From: Antedon mediterranea
Lineage: Eukaryota > Echinodermata > Crinoidea > Comatulida > Antedonidae
Assembly (NCBI RefSeq): GCF_964355755.1
Contig: NC_092678.1
Location: 6,604,922 to 6,668,921, forward strand
Length of the DNA stretch: 64,000 nucleotides
Direction: 5' to 3'
Position numbers and translations under genes: made by a program. Shown piece by piece: positions 1 through 14,600 of this stretch. The notes under the pieces are model-generated. The model saw nothing but the letters and a program-made list of their open reading frames with translations, was not told the DNA's origin and ran no database searches. The first letter of the stretch is position 1. Each line of letters begins with the position of its first letter.

Positions 1-2629
1 ACGAAAGCATTGTAACAGGCATAATGTGAAAATGCTCGTTAAATTTTATGCTGATATTCATATAGTTAGTGCATTAGTTTCTGACATTTATAATGGCAAT
101 TTTTTGCCCAGTTCCTGACAGTTTTCTTGAAATTACTGTTATTTGACATTTTAGGTGCATTTTTTACTGAAACTTTTTTATTTGTTGGTTACTCAAATCT
201 GTTTATTTGTGAGAAAAAAAAATAAAGCATGCATTTGACTAACTAAAAACTGTTCTTTACCATGTAAATAACATTAGCTATATACTATAATGCACAGTAC
301 TAAAAAATGTGTGTGACCAAAAGGCTTTCAACATGCAATGGATTGAGTTTCTTGTTTATATTTATTTCTTTTTGATTCCTTTGTGACTTGGCAGTATATA
401 TACTGACGCATTAATTAAGAAGAATGCGTAAATTAATTTGAGATATCTAGAACATAATTCATTCTTTAGTCTAAATGTCATTTTGGATAGAATAGAATCT
501 ATTTATCTGTATAAAAACGGTAGATTCTATAGGGAGTCTATTAGCCCAACTAGAGTGGCTAGCAACAAACTGTCAGGACAATGAATGCATTTGGCTATGA
601 TTATTTCATTAGTGCTAATGACGTTATTAATTTTCAAGTAGTCGCCATCAATTATGTTATAGGTGATTGATTCTTAAATATTACAACACTGGCATTTGTT
701 GTCCATAATGCTCATCCACATTAGGATTTTTACGATGCTGTTTACATGTATGACGACATCTTAATTATGTTTCATCATATCAGTCTGCGATACCATGAGC
801 TAACACTCTATAGTGCGTTTCCAAAATTTCAAAAAGACAATCTAACAGAAACGTTGTTAATACAGTGTTTACAGCTGTTGTCAAGGAAACTTTGGTAACT
901 ATGGTAATATTGTTAGTCATATTTTTTTTAATCATCGAGACATTTAAAATTAATGATTTTCTGCATATTATAATAAAAATACTTTTATTACTCATAAGAT
1001 ATTTTTGTAAGCAATTTTTTAACGTAAGGTATTTTGAATTATTGAAACTGTCATTTAAATATAAAGAGGCTTATTTTTTTAGAATACATTGTGTATGTCC
1101 TTTTAAAAATGAAAACTTATTCAATGTCATTATGTTGCCATTTCCATAAGAAAGAACAAAATTATATAGAAATATATTATTTTAATTCAGAGTAATAATT
1201 TTATGTCGAAAATCCTATTTTATTTTTATTTTTTTCAAAATCAAATATCGATTTTAATAAAATATTAAACCCGGAGGTACCCTTTAACTTGTATAGCATA
1301 ACGCCAGCTCTAATCAAAATTAATTTATCCTATTGTAGCTGATATCAGTAATTTATGCAGAAAATCTTGGATTTAATTAGACAGATTTAAGTCTAATTGC
1401 CTGTGGATATACTTAATGATTTTTTAACGAGACACATCAAGTTACTCAAAAAATAAAGATTAGTTAAAATATAAACTGCAGACAATTATTTGCACATATC
1501 TAGTTGAGAAAATATTTGATATACTGTTTACTGGATAGAGTTTATGTTTGAAAAATTAAAGGAGAAATTCTTCGAAGAAACAAAGAGATGGACAAATAGA
1601 AAAAGAGAATTAGGAAAAATATATGGACAGCAGAAGGAGAAAAGGACAAGGAGTTCTTGATGGATTATGTGGATGACGGTGGAGTAGATGATCTGACAAT
1701 ATGTAACCAGATATTAGTAAGAGGATGGAAAGAATGTCAGAAAAGTATACAGAATGGTTGATCTTAAAGAGTATGTGGCCAGGGTAGAGTGGAGAGATGC
1801 AAGTCAGAGGTGGAGAGAATCAGAGAAAGTAGCAGAATGTTTGATATGAGATTATGTGACCAGAATAGAGTGGAGAGATATAAATAAGAGGAAGAGAGAA
1901 AATCAGAATAGTATTAGGATGGTTTATATGAGTGTATGTGACCAGATTAGAGTTGAGAGATAGACAGGTGAAATGTGGATAGAAAAGATCACGGAACACA
2001 AGTAGAAAAAGCAATGAGAGAAACAAATAATTTTCTTCAGTTTTGCTCTTTTCCTAAATACTCTGTATAATTTGTGTAAAACAGAAGAGGTTCATTGCAC
2101 TATTGACCTCGACAGTTCAATATTTCCCAGTGCGTAATTGGTTGCCATAATGGTAGGAAGGTGCGAAACTATTTTTGTTGGTCTGTTGGGATGAAAGAAA
2201 AAGGAAGCGTTTGCTTTTAGAATTCCCTTAATTGAAACATGTATCGGAAATATTTATGTCAAGTGGATTACCTATGCAGTGTAAATGGTTGATGTTAATG
2301 TATTATTAACCAGTGGATTGAGAGTGGCGACTATAAGGTGTCTTATATGCTATCATAGATTAAATTATGAATTGGGAAAATTTTATTTTTCCTCTCCACC
2401 TCTTTGTATCAGAATAATTCACTTTTTCCTCAATATTTGTAATTGTCGTTTTGCAAAGTTACATGTCATAATATATCATTTAAAACAAATCATGTTTTTT
2501 CCTCTTCTGTATCTTCTCTCTGTGTGTACAATTGGTCCAACATTTCAGATCCATTGAAGAGTTTTAAAATAGCAAATATGATTAAAATATGTAATGAATT
2601 TTCATTTTATGTTACTTTATGTTTTGCAG
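1..2629. other. Intron of the PDZRN-like gene (5' part outside window)
   Basis: This AT-rich stretch lies upstream of the first recognisable PDZRN exon and must be intronic, because that exon begins in the middle of a PDZ domain. I saw no coding exon here; the short open frames have no recognisable protein content. The only structured part is a purine-rich degenerate tandem repeat near 1740-2000, listed separately. Confidence 0.7.
1740..2000. repeat. Degenerate purine-rich tandem repeat, period about 85 bp
   Basis: Three diverged copies share the core TATGTGACCAGAATAGAGT followed by GGAGAGAT, at about 1770, 1855 and 1935. Each is followed by an AG-rich tail. It is an old intronic minisatellite with no coding content. 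Confidence 0.6.
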
Positions 2630-2692
2630 GTTGATTCCAATGGTGTAGCAGCTAAAGAAGGAAGCATAAGAATTGGTGATCAAATTTTACAG
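2630..2692 (+). CDS. PDZRN3: PDZRN exon: middle of the second PDZ domain
   Basis: This 63-nt exon follows acceptor TTTTGCAG and ends at donor AG|GTAAAT. It encodes 21 residues, VDSNGVAAKEGSIRIGDQIL plus Q. The G-x-x-A...G-x-I-x-x-GD-x-I-L pattern is the alphaA-betaD segment of a PDZ domain. It joins in phase 0 to INGEDV in the next exon, giving the typical GDQILQINGEDV stretch. Small phase-0 exons splitting a PDZ domain here agree with the family-level match of the downstream exons. Confidence 0.9.
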
Positions 2693-5600
2693 GTAAATCT
2701 GACAAAGAGTCTTGCTAAATACTATGTTGCTAATTCTATTATTGATAAAACTATGGGAGATGGTATATTTTGTAAGTTGTGGCCACTGTTCTACATCTTG
2801 ACCATTAATCGGACTAACTGAAAATCAGCCAAGCTCTGTTGTCAATGTCATTACGATAACATGCCAAGCTCGGTTGTTGATGTCATATGATAATATGCCA
2901 TTTTGAGTTGGAACCTAAAAGTCTTCCAGAGTTTTCATTGCTGTTGTTCATCTACTCTACTATCGATTAAGCCACCATCAATATAATTTTGCTGCTTATT
3001 CATATCAGGCTTTATTCATACTCCTGCTTCCATGCAGACACTTTTCTCATCATATCACAGTTTCTTTTACTTGATGATAAACTTTCTTTATTAATTACTT
3101 TTGCACATGTTTGAAAACATAAATTATATTTATGTGAAATATTAATGTCACAGTTTCTTATTGTCAAAGATCATAAAATATTTATAGTTTAACGACAATT
3201 AAAACATGCGCGTGTATTATGTTATTACAATCTAGATGTTCATTTTTATTTTATTATTCCCTGGCTATCGCAGTTACATGTTAAGCCAGCAACATGGATT
3301 AAATCTTGCATGAACCCGGACGAGGTCTTAAAAATCCATCAGCACGATCAATATTTAGTTGAAATTTTTTATTGCAGTTGTGAGATTAACTGTCTAAGAT
3401 GAGTTCCGTTTGTCAGTCATGCTTTCAAATTATTGATGAGATGTTCTTTTTTTCGTTACTTTATTGATTTGTAATTTAAACACAGTTGCCATTCTAATGT
3501 CAATGTCAAAATTGTGGATAAGTAACTTCTAGAAGAAATCTTTCAGAAAGTTTTTTAATAATAAAAATTATGTAATAAGATTCCACATTTTATATTTTTT
3601 AAGAAAAATAATTTTCCTTTTTAGTCAGTTAAAAAGTGTTCTTCCTCTTCCCTCGTGTCATTACATCCTCTTCCTCCTCTCCCATCTCTCTTACCTCTTA
3701 CTCCTTTCCCATCCCTCTTACTCCTCTTCCATTCCTCTTTTTCCTCTCCATCTTCTTCCTCTCCTATCTCTCTTACTCCCCTCCCATCAATCTTCCTTCT
3801 CTCAAATCCCTCTCTGTTTTTCTTCTTCCTTCCTCTTTTGATAAATAAATTCCTTATTCTTTTAATAAATAAATATATTAAAATGTACAATCAAATACTG
3901 TCTTAACATTATATTCTGCGAACTGCAAACATGGATTTATTACAAATAAAACAAATCACTTTCAGTTTGATAAACATCTCAAAATTTTATTTTCTTTTGA
4001 AAAGATTAAAGTTATGAATAATTTGAAGGCTATTACATTTTTTTTATTTATGTTCAATTTTTTCAAAACATAATACGTGACAGCAGAGACAAGTTTCATC
4101 AAGTGACAGTGACAGTTTCTTGGAAGGTGTCAAATACTAGAAAATGTTTTGATTTGATATTTTCTCTTATTTAATTACAAGATGTATGTCAGAAATATTA
4201 CATTTCTCTTCTGATTCTTGTTTTTAATATTATAGAATAACATAAAAGTCAGCAAAGCAAATCTAACCTTTCAAATACCACAAATGGCTCCTAAAATCTA
4301 GATACAATAATAAAAATAAAAAAACAATTCTTTATAACATGACCTAGGCCGACTTATAAACCAGTATCCATGATTTTGTTCTTAAATATTGTAGAGAAAT
4401 CATCTGTTTTTCAAGTGTTCATTGATTTTGATATTATTCAAGCAATTTAAACAGTAGACATGGAGACCTTTGACAGCTAAATAATGTCCATTTTCTTGGT
4501 GTCCCCTAAATAGAGATTGGTCATATAATAGTGTTGCAACATAATATTTTGTTTTACAGCAAAGTTTCCTCTTGATTGGGATGTCCACTGAATAGGTTTT
4601 CTTAAATCTGTGTCTTTTAAAAACACTTTGTTTAATAATATCATTTTATACAATCTCTGACTTTGCTAATTAATAATACATATACGCATAAACTCCTTTT
4701 GTCTACCGATCTCTGAAAGTGCGCATAACAAGTTTGTACGGTACATATCGCGTTGTCGTTATTCTTCTGTTAATTCACAAACTCAATTACAACGCTTTTC
4801 ACATGAGCCTGCAAAACAATGGCAGGTCAGGTGACATAGATCATAAGTACTAAAAATTAAGAAATCGTAGACAGTTTTACATTATGGCGTAACCTGATAT
4901 GTTGACATTGTTTGTTGACAATTGCGTATTGTGCCACGGGGAGGTGAGATCTACGACGGAAATTAGAAACCGTTTGTCTTTGTGTTTTTCGCTTTGTTTA
5001 AACGTATACTTGATTAAGCTCCTTCTGTCCTCATATTTCTTTAACAATATCTATGATTTTTTTATTGCCCCATTGTGAATGTTGTTCGCTCGCTTGCTTG
5101 TTTTTTTTTTCCTACGGGTATGTCATATTCACTTAGCAGTAATTTTGTTAATGCTGTAAATGATTTAAAGTGGATACTTAAAAAAATTGTATGTGTAATG
5201 AATTTAATATATATAAATCAAATGGCAAAATATCTGTAAAAAGTATGTTTGTAACAATGGGCAGACTACAAATTACATGACCATACCCTATTTAGATAAC
5301 ACCCCAAAATGTCTCTTTACTGTTGGAATAATTTTTTGTAACTACAAAAACATCATCTAAGGTATTACATTGGCTCTAAGCTGTTCAAATTAAAGCATGT
5401 ACAATACCTGTTTAATGGAAATGTTACACAATGAATTGTATTGTTAAGAGTAAAGCATCTTTAATCATCGTTAACTCTCTACAGTATAATTAAACCATCC
5501 TGAAAGTACCAAGGAAAATTAAACATCCTTTGATAGGCAGATGTTGATTGGTTTTCACAGTTGTTTGTCAATCTCTTTTATTCTTACAGATAAATGGAGA

Positions 5601-8600
5601 AGATGTATTAAATAAAGATCAGGCCTTGTCATTATTTGCTAAGCCAGCTGAGGAGTTAACGCTGTTAGTGTGCAGGCCACAATTACAGGTATGTCTAAAA
5701 ATCATTGCGTTCTTTTATCAAAAAAATCAAATATTATCTTGTGTGTTTAATGAGAGATTCCAAAAAATCCAAAGTAAAAAACGATAAATAAAACAGCCAG
5801 AAAAAAATTGCAGAGCTTTCAGATAACACTAATCTTTCCTCAGTGCAAATTAAGAAATATTTATATAAATTCAATGAAAATATTTTATGATCTGATGACA
5901 AAATTTAATAAATTTCAATTTTCACAAGCTAAATCTAAATGATGAAGTAAAACAACCAGAAAGAGGTTGCAGAGCTTTCAGATAACACTAATCCTTCCTC
6001 AGTCAGTGAAAATGAAAAAATATTTACATAAATTCAATTGAAAGATTTTATGGTCCGATGACAAAATTTAATCAATTTCAATTTTCACGTACATTTCAAA
6101 CAAAGAATGTATGGTTTGGGTTTATCATCCTCCCGACACGTTTGGTGTGCAATCACGCGCTAATCTACCTGTCTCATCATCGGATTAATCACTTTCTTCT
6201 CATGGACAAAGCATTCTTGACCGTTCACAATCAGTCACTTATCTATTTTTAGATGATTTGGGAATTGTTCGTAACTTTACGAATAAGTTAATGATGAAAG
6301 ACGTTAATTTATTGATAGAAAATTTAATAATGTATTAAGGTATTTGCCAATGCATTATTCCATGTTAATTTTTCTCGTTCTGTTCAGTTGTTTTTGTAAT
6401 TTAAAGTTGCACATTGTGATGAACTGTCACGGAACAACCGAACTGTCACAAGTTGGCTATGTTTTGTCGTTGATTTAATAGCCCAAATTTATATTACAAA
6501 AGACCATGTGTCATTTAACTAGCCCTGTATTTTACTAGGCCATTTTACTTGCCTATGTGTCATTTTACTAGCTCACACATCATTTTACCTGCCTATGTGT
6601 CATTTTACTAGTCCATATGTCATTTTATTTGCCCACTATGTCATTTTACTTGCCCACATGTCATACTACTAGCCCACTATGTCATTTTACTTGCCCACAT
6701 GTCATACTACTAGCCCACTATGTCATTTTACTTGCCCACATGTCATTTTACTTGTCTATGTGTCATTATACTTTCTCACATGTCATTTTACTTGCCTATG
6801 TGTCATTATACTTTCTCACATGTCATTTTACTAGCCTTCGCAATACTAAATTAATGTTTCCAGGCTTCCCTAACAACACAAAGATAATTTGACTAGTCTA
6901 CAGTGGTTGTCACTTGTCTACAGTGGTTTTCACTAGTCATGGGCTAATCCTAGGCTAGTAAAAAAACAGAGCACTGCTATTTTTAGGTACCTCTATAATC
7001 GCATATATAAGTCAATTAGAAGTTAAAAAGTAGCATTAACTGCCAACAATGATGTCACTTCTGTACACTATTTTCATTAGTTCATTATAATTAATAATGA
7101 CAAACAAACTATACTAATTGCTGATTAAACTGAGTTGCTTGTTGTCATAATGCGTATGTTACCATGGTGATGTATATGCTGTCACTAATGGCGACACATG
7201 GATTATATAGACCATGGTTTTGTGATAATAATAGATTCTGTGGATTATCATGTATACGCAATTAAATAAACAACGTTATTAAAAAATAAACAATTTTGTG
7301 TACAAAATAAACATCAATAGATAAATTTCAAATTTTTAAACACTCATTTAAATCAATCAGAGCATATAAACCAACCAAATTTATTTTTCTGAAAATAAAT
7401 TTTTGAAAAAAAATGTTAAATATACGATTATGTCTATTTTAAAAAGAGAAATAATGTTAAGTTTTTCACAACAAAGAGTTAAGGATAGCTTTGTATCAAA
7501 ATATCACTTTAACTCTATGAATCAATCACAAACTCTTCCCTTCTTTTGTTCATTTTTACTCTTTTATGAGATCATTTCCCAAATAAAAAAAAACTGTATT
7601 GTACATAATTTAGCCATAACAGGGAAAATAAGGAGAATAAGAGAAATAATGGCTGATGTGTTGTATACAATACAAGTAGCAGGTGATGATGTTGCTTACC
7701 AACAACAATTATAAGAACTCAATTCCTAAAAATTTCCACTTAAAAAGATGTTATTTTTTGTGATAAATATAATATGAGATCAAAGAGGTTGGTGTTAAAA
7801 GAGCATGGTGTTTTACTGTTGTTGAAATTTACATAAACTACTAAAAAAAGATGTATTGTCCCCCTGAAAAAAACATTTTTTGTTGTTGAATATACCATTT
7901 TAATGTCACATAAATATTTATACGCTTTGACCAAAAATTGGATTGAAAAAAAATTTGAAGCAAAAAAATAGTCAAAATGGCTGTCAGCAAATTGGTTTTT
8001 GGTTGAATTTTCTAAGCGGAAACATTTTTTTTTGCTTTTCTACGGAAGTGGTTATTAATTGATTAAAACTACAAAATTAAATTTTCATTTTTTTGGGGGA
8101 CAATACATCTTTAAATAATTAAGAAAATGAAACATGTTTAATTGATTAAAGAATATGATTATTATTTTAAATTCACCCTTGGAGGTTCCGCTGATAACCA
8201 AATATACAATTTCTTATGAATATGTATGAGACTGGAAATGGCCATTATCTTTGATCATACCGCATCGTACTATTGAGGACGTTTTCGTTGCCATGACAAA
8301 CAAAGCTAGCCTTGGATATCATCATGATACCATTAGTGGTAGTAATATTTGTTGAAGAGATAAAAAAAGACTAACCAGTTTGACCTTACATATACAGTCA
8401 TTTTGTCGTTTATCTTTAATATTATTATAATGTAATTGAAATTACACAGGATATTGCATCTTACATTGTTGTAATCTCATATGCATTTAATCAACAAAAC
8501 TTCAAAATTATTAATCTGTTTTTTTGAATTAAAAAATTTGTAATAAAGGTGGATCTGCACAATTGCCTTTGGAGAACATATTTTCGGATCGTCTTCTGAA

Positions 8601-11600
8601 AAAGGCAGTGGCTATCAAAGATGATCAATTTTATCCGGCCTCTAGTATGTTCCAGTTGATGCGCAGCGGTCGGCGATTTCGTTCTATTAAGGCCAATAAG
8701 GCATGATTTACAAATAGTTTCTTTCCAGGATCTATTAGAGCCTTAAACATGATGTAGACACTTTTTTGTAATGTTTTTGTTTTTGAGTTCGTGTTGTGTC
8801 CGTTGGATATTGTGCTCCGCCAACAGAGCAAACAAAATTTCTATGTTTTTTCTTAAAACAAATGATAATTGACTTGACTTGACTTGATACATAATTTATT
8901 TGCCAACAATGTCGGCGACTTAAAAGCAAACAAACTCTGAAATTGTAGAGGGTACATTTTTCTAATCAAACATGGATGCAAATATCAATCTGTATAATTA
9001 TACTTACAGGTGCAATACAATATTTATAATAAACAGAAAGTTCCATAAAATTCACAAAACAAAATGTTGTCTACACATGCTCGAACCTACAACCTCTTCC
9101 TAAGAAGGAAGACCACAGATGTTAGTTGTATATCAAATCAACAACAGATTAAACACTACAGTATATTCGAATATACTACCCATAAAAACCCCAGAAGGTA
9201 TATTTTTTTAAATCCCATTGAACGCCCCAACATTATATTTCATTTACAATGATATATGCTTACATTTTCTGACATCTCCGGCTTTAGTTACAGTTTGACG
9301 TTTTTCTCATTTCAATTTTGCTGTAATTGCGGATATAAATTCAACATGAATCTTCGCAGGAGATTATTTCAGCCCTAGATTTCACTTTTATGTTGTCGTT
9401 AATTTCTGTGAAACTCAATTTTAAAGTTGTTTTGCTGTTAAGATGTACAGGCTACTTTATATCAAGTATTTAACAGACTTTTAGTGTAAAAAGAAAATGG
9501 AAAATTATTAGACTGGACATTCAAGATAGAAAAGTATTGTTTATAGTCATAAAAGACTACTTTTCAGTGTAAAATAAAATAGACTGAAAAGTATTAGACT
9601 GAACATTCAAATTAGAAAAAGTATTATTTATAGTCTTGAAATCTCGGGGATTACAATCAAAATTAAAAATGTAAAATTCTCTGCTTTTGCTCAATCAAGT
9701 ACAGTTAACATTCCTTCACATTTTCAATGCATTTTGGTTACGACAACATTGTTGGTTTTAACTACAGTATTTGCTGCTTTAGTTTAAATTAAGATAGGCA
9801 GATGTTATTACTAGGTTTATTGTTTACTTTTAAACTTGATAAATTGTTGCCATAAAATATTGCAGCATATTGTAATCATTGCTAGGCTTGCTGTCTGCTT
9901 TTAATCCGTTAGAGGAGATCTCTGTTCAGCAGCTACAGGGGTCTACGCTTAATATGTTGTGAGAGAAATCTAACGCTTAGGGTGCTTTTTACGTCAGTTA
10001 GTATAACTAGATATTGGATTAAACTCAAAGGCAAATTCCAAACAATTAAAAAAACTCAACGTGACATCGCATCAATTAGGCAGCTTTAATGAGGTATTGT
10101 AGGCCTATGGAGATGAAATTATTCAGGCCTAGGCTTGGTGAGGCTAGATTTAATGCTTGTAGTAATTCTGCTTTGACTTCAGCTGTGAGAAGTCGTGCTA
10201 AAGATCAACATGGTCTTTGATAGTGTGAAGTGTGGACTTTGTTCTGTTATCCCAGAGAGGTTTTCACACTGTGCATTTACGCATTATATCCATAAACACA
10301 CATCCACCCCATTAAGAAATTAACTAACAACAGTTGCTTCATGTAATAGTGTGCAAGCAAAAATTTAGTACCTGTGAATAAATAAATAAAATAAATTAAC
10401 AATATTTTTGTTGAAATACTTAAATATATCCTAACCGAATTAAAAAGAATAAAAGCAAAATTAACAGCCGCTTATATATCAGAGGATGTGTTAATATTAA
10501 AACCCTGTGGTAATCCTGCTGACCGTGTCCACTACCACATCAATTTAGAGGGATTGTGCAAGTGGTCAGTTTGATTTGAAGGTGGGAACTTTAGCACTGC
10601 ATATTTTTTTTTTTTTATAATAAGATTTTTAAAGCGCACATACCACTCCAGAGTGCTCAAGGCGCATTTAAAAATAAAAAAGAAATAAATCATACAAATT
10701 CCTGACAAATAAAATGCAATTTCTTTGGAGAGTCCCCATCCGTTGTCGTTCTGTCGCGGTCCCGGACCCCTACCTAGGTGACCAAACAAAGGAGCAGGAT
10801 ACACATTTGCCTTGCCACAGACGACTGGGTGCTCAGAGACAACAACCAAGACAGAGGCACCCCAAAGATAATGCTGGCCAGGAAAAGGTATACAAAACAA
10901 TTCTAAGTCTAAAAAAACTTTAAGAAACCTCATAGTTTTCTTCCATATAGTTGACAATAATATCGTTAAACCTTTTATCAAAGGATCCAGGATGTTGCTC
11001 ATTTATTGGAGGGAATATCTAATGTACTATGTTGCACTAGGTCAAAGTTTTACTGTATATAGTTTTGAAAAATGAATATTGTGTTAATAGGTTAGTGTGA
11101 ATGCTAAAAGAATGTTAAAAGGAAACGATTTAAAGAATATTCAGATTGTATAATAGTGGAGACAAAATTCTAAACCTTGTATTTTATGAATTTAATTGTA
11201 TCTGTAAAAGAAAAATAAATCAATTTTAAAAGTGATATTCAGGATTGAAATTATAAGATTGAAATTAAAAGATTGAAATCAGAAGAATTAATTTCAAAGA
11301 TTGGAATGTATAAGATTGAAATTATGAGATTGAATATATATAAGATTGAAAATTATTAGATTGAAATTTATAAGATTTTGACATAGGATTGAAATTATAA
11401 GATTGAAGTTTATAAGATTGATTATATAAGATTTTAATCGGAATATTATTTTTTTATGTGATTTTAATTTTGCCTGTGGTGTTTTGCATTGATGAAATAA
11501 AAGTAATTGTAGTCTATAATCGTATCTAGTCTTTATGAGTAGTGCTACATATGCTTTAAGTTATTTTACATCTACCTTTTTATAAAAGCCCAGAGGCCGA

Positions 11601-14600
11601 TACACATCACTGTCAGCAGCAATACCAGTAGATAAGTGTGGTATCACAAACAGTTATATTTGGGTGAAAGATCCATTGCCTGCCCTCCGATGTCAATTAG
11701 GCTTAATTAGTTCTCAAACTGATAAGGGTAAGTTCCTTTGATGTATACTATCTCAAGTAATTAGGGATGAAAGTTGGAGTGCCGCGACTTCAAAGGCAAG
11801 GAATTTACCACCCCTCGATCTGTGTTAGCTGAGAATTATCCAGTAAAAACAACGTGGAAATATTTGCGTGCTCATCTAAGGTAACTTTAGTATTCTCCCA
11901 TCTCACCTGCATAGATGATCTTGGATGTTTAAATTGAGTCGAGATATCGAATAGATAATTGGCAATTTAAATGCTTTAAATAGTCACTGCCATGTGTTCT
12001 GTGCTGATATGATGTAATAGAGCCAATACATTAAAAAATACTTGCAAGATTATTAGATTGCCAATGCAGCTGATAAAAGATTTTAAATTTTAATACAGTC
12101 TGAAATCGTCTAGTTTCTGATGCCCTTCGTGAAAGTTTTTGTTTTTACTTTTCGTTTAATTTTTGTACGGCACTGTTTTAGCAATATAATTTAGAATAAT
12201 TTTCTCGAAAACAGAATTTTCCTGTTTATCATGAACTTTCTCAAATACCAGACATTTAATTTTGGCCAACTAAAGCAAGTAAAGCATTCAGTAATATAGT
12301 ATTTGTACTTTCCTGAAAATGTAACTAAAAAACTCTCTCAAAAATTCTATATTGTTGATGACTTTCCAAAAGAACATTTTGGTAGAATTGGTTATTAGCA
12401 TGTATTACAATTATTGTAATTCCTTGAGATCATTATACTATTAAAGCAAAATATATGATCTAATTTTGTTACAATGAATGAAATTAAAGTAATTTATAAT
12501 GTGTGATAAAAGTCGGGATGCTTTAAAAAAAAATTTGTAACAAGGAACATATTGGCCTGATAAGACGTTAATATCTGTCAGTGTATTATAAATGGCACAT
12601 TGCTAATACCTATAGTTATACTTCGTGTAAAAAATATACTTGATTGACAGAGGTTTTAGCTATTCTTGGCAAATTGGTGAGAAAAAGAACAGCTCATCGT
12701 AGACAAGGGATCTTAAAAATGCCTCTAATGTCACATAAATTGTCATGACATTTTATAAAGATAATTGATGACGAAAAAGCGCACGGAAGTCTCATAACCC
12801 ACTAGTTAAACACGAGAAAACGAGCAACGTTCACATTACGTGTTAGGCATTGCAAAATAAAACGAGTAAAGCAATTAGCGACCCAATTCAACATGCTAAG
12901 AACATTCTTTATGCAAATAAACGAGGTAAACAACCACAGAGGATTTGGTGGAATTTATTCAATGTGATCTTCTGAATTTATGAAGTAATTAATGTAAAAT
13001 AATAACTCATTAATTGACTGAAAGATTTAATTATGTTTTTATTTTTATGATCTAAGACTAACTGAAAATCACAAATTAGGGAGGTAATAAGAAAATACTT
13101 ATAATGGATGTTAATAAATAAAGAATGATGATATCGGACTCTCATTGCCATATCCATTGGATGGGATGTAGAGCCGTTGTTCCCATATCACATCGATGTG
13201 CCGATCTGGTAGGCACTGGCTACTGTGAATATCCTCCGTTTCCAGTTAAGCTTGAGTAAATACAGATCTTTGTTGAAATCTAATATTTTAGACTGAAAAT
13301 AATTTTAACCAGTCACTTCCCAAAATTACTAATTGGAGCGAGCCTGATTTCTTACTCTGGTAAAACCAAATATACATTCAAATACATCCATTTTTCTTTC
13401 TATATATAATTAACTATGTTCCACAAACAACATTTATTGCAATTTTAAACAAAAAACATGATTAGATTATCATAATTTTTTTTTTCCCGGAATGTTATCC
13501 AAGGATTTTTATCCGATATATCATATTAGTATGACTCGGTAATCACATCTGGAGTCGTGATATTTCTACGCCGGAGCAAAAGTGTAATTAACATCGGTAA
13601 ATGTACTCATTTTGTAAAAGCCAGTGGGATACAATTCCATTTTTTATATCGCTTCATATATCATGTTTAAATTCAGAATTTGATGACTTTCTCTAGTTTG
13701 ACATATTCATAAAAATAATCATTTTGATAGAAAACTAATATTGATAGTAATAGCCAGGAAGTTAAGGCCGTCGTTACGATATCTTGCTATCCGCTGTCAT
13801 TATTTATCGTACATCAAAAAATGTCTGATAACGTTGACCAATGCTCGTTTCAATTACAGATTTTTTCAGAGGGTTTTACGAGCATTAAGAAAAAAATATA
13901 TTTGTTACTCATGAGAATGAGAATGTTTCTTTGTTTCATTTGGAATATACAAATATTTGTGACTTTTTCAATCCTAAAATTATTTCAAATCATAACCTAG
14001 TTATGTAAGTAACCTAGTCAGGTTTTAGTATTAGAACTTTCAATCCATCAACTTAGTTCTCAAATCATATATTAAACTTTCAATGCATTTAGACTTAGTT
14101 CTCAAATTATACACTAAACTTTCAATCCATCTAGACTTAGTTGTCAAATAATACACTAAACTTTCAATCCATCAACTTAGTTATCAAATCATACAATAAA
14201 CTTTCAATCTATCTAGACTTAGTTCAGAAATCATACACCAAACTTTCAATCCATCTAGACTTAGTTCACAAATCATACACTATACTTTCAATCCATCAAC
14301 TTAGTTCTCAAATCATACACTAAACTTTCAATCCATCTAGACTTAGTTCTCAAATCATACACCATACACCATACTTTTAATTCTTCAACTTAGTTCTCAA
14401 ATCATACTCTAAACTTTCAATTCATCTACCAAGTTCTAATCAAATCTTACTAAATGCTCATTCCATCTACCAAGTTCTAATCAAATTCTACGCTAAACTT
14501 TCAATCTATCAACTTAGTTCTAAATAACTTTCAATCCATCTACCTACAGTTCTAATCGATTCATACACGTTTTCTTTTTCTCAAAATTTTGTCATTGATG

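Noticed and set aside
1-2629. Further upstream PDZRN exons
   Set aside because: I looked for the start of PDZ2 before 2630 but saw no frame with matching residues and splice sites; it most likely lies outside the window.
10532-11002. 156-codon minus-strand protein
   Set aside because: It runs through the SINE-like element and its A-tail; the residues are not those of a known family.
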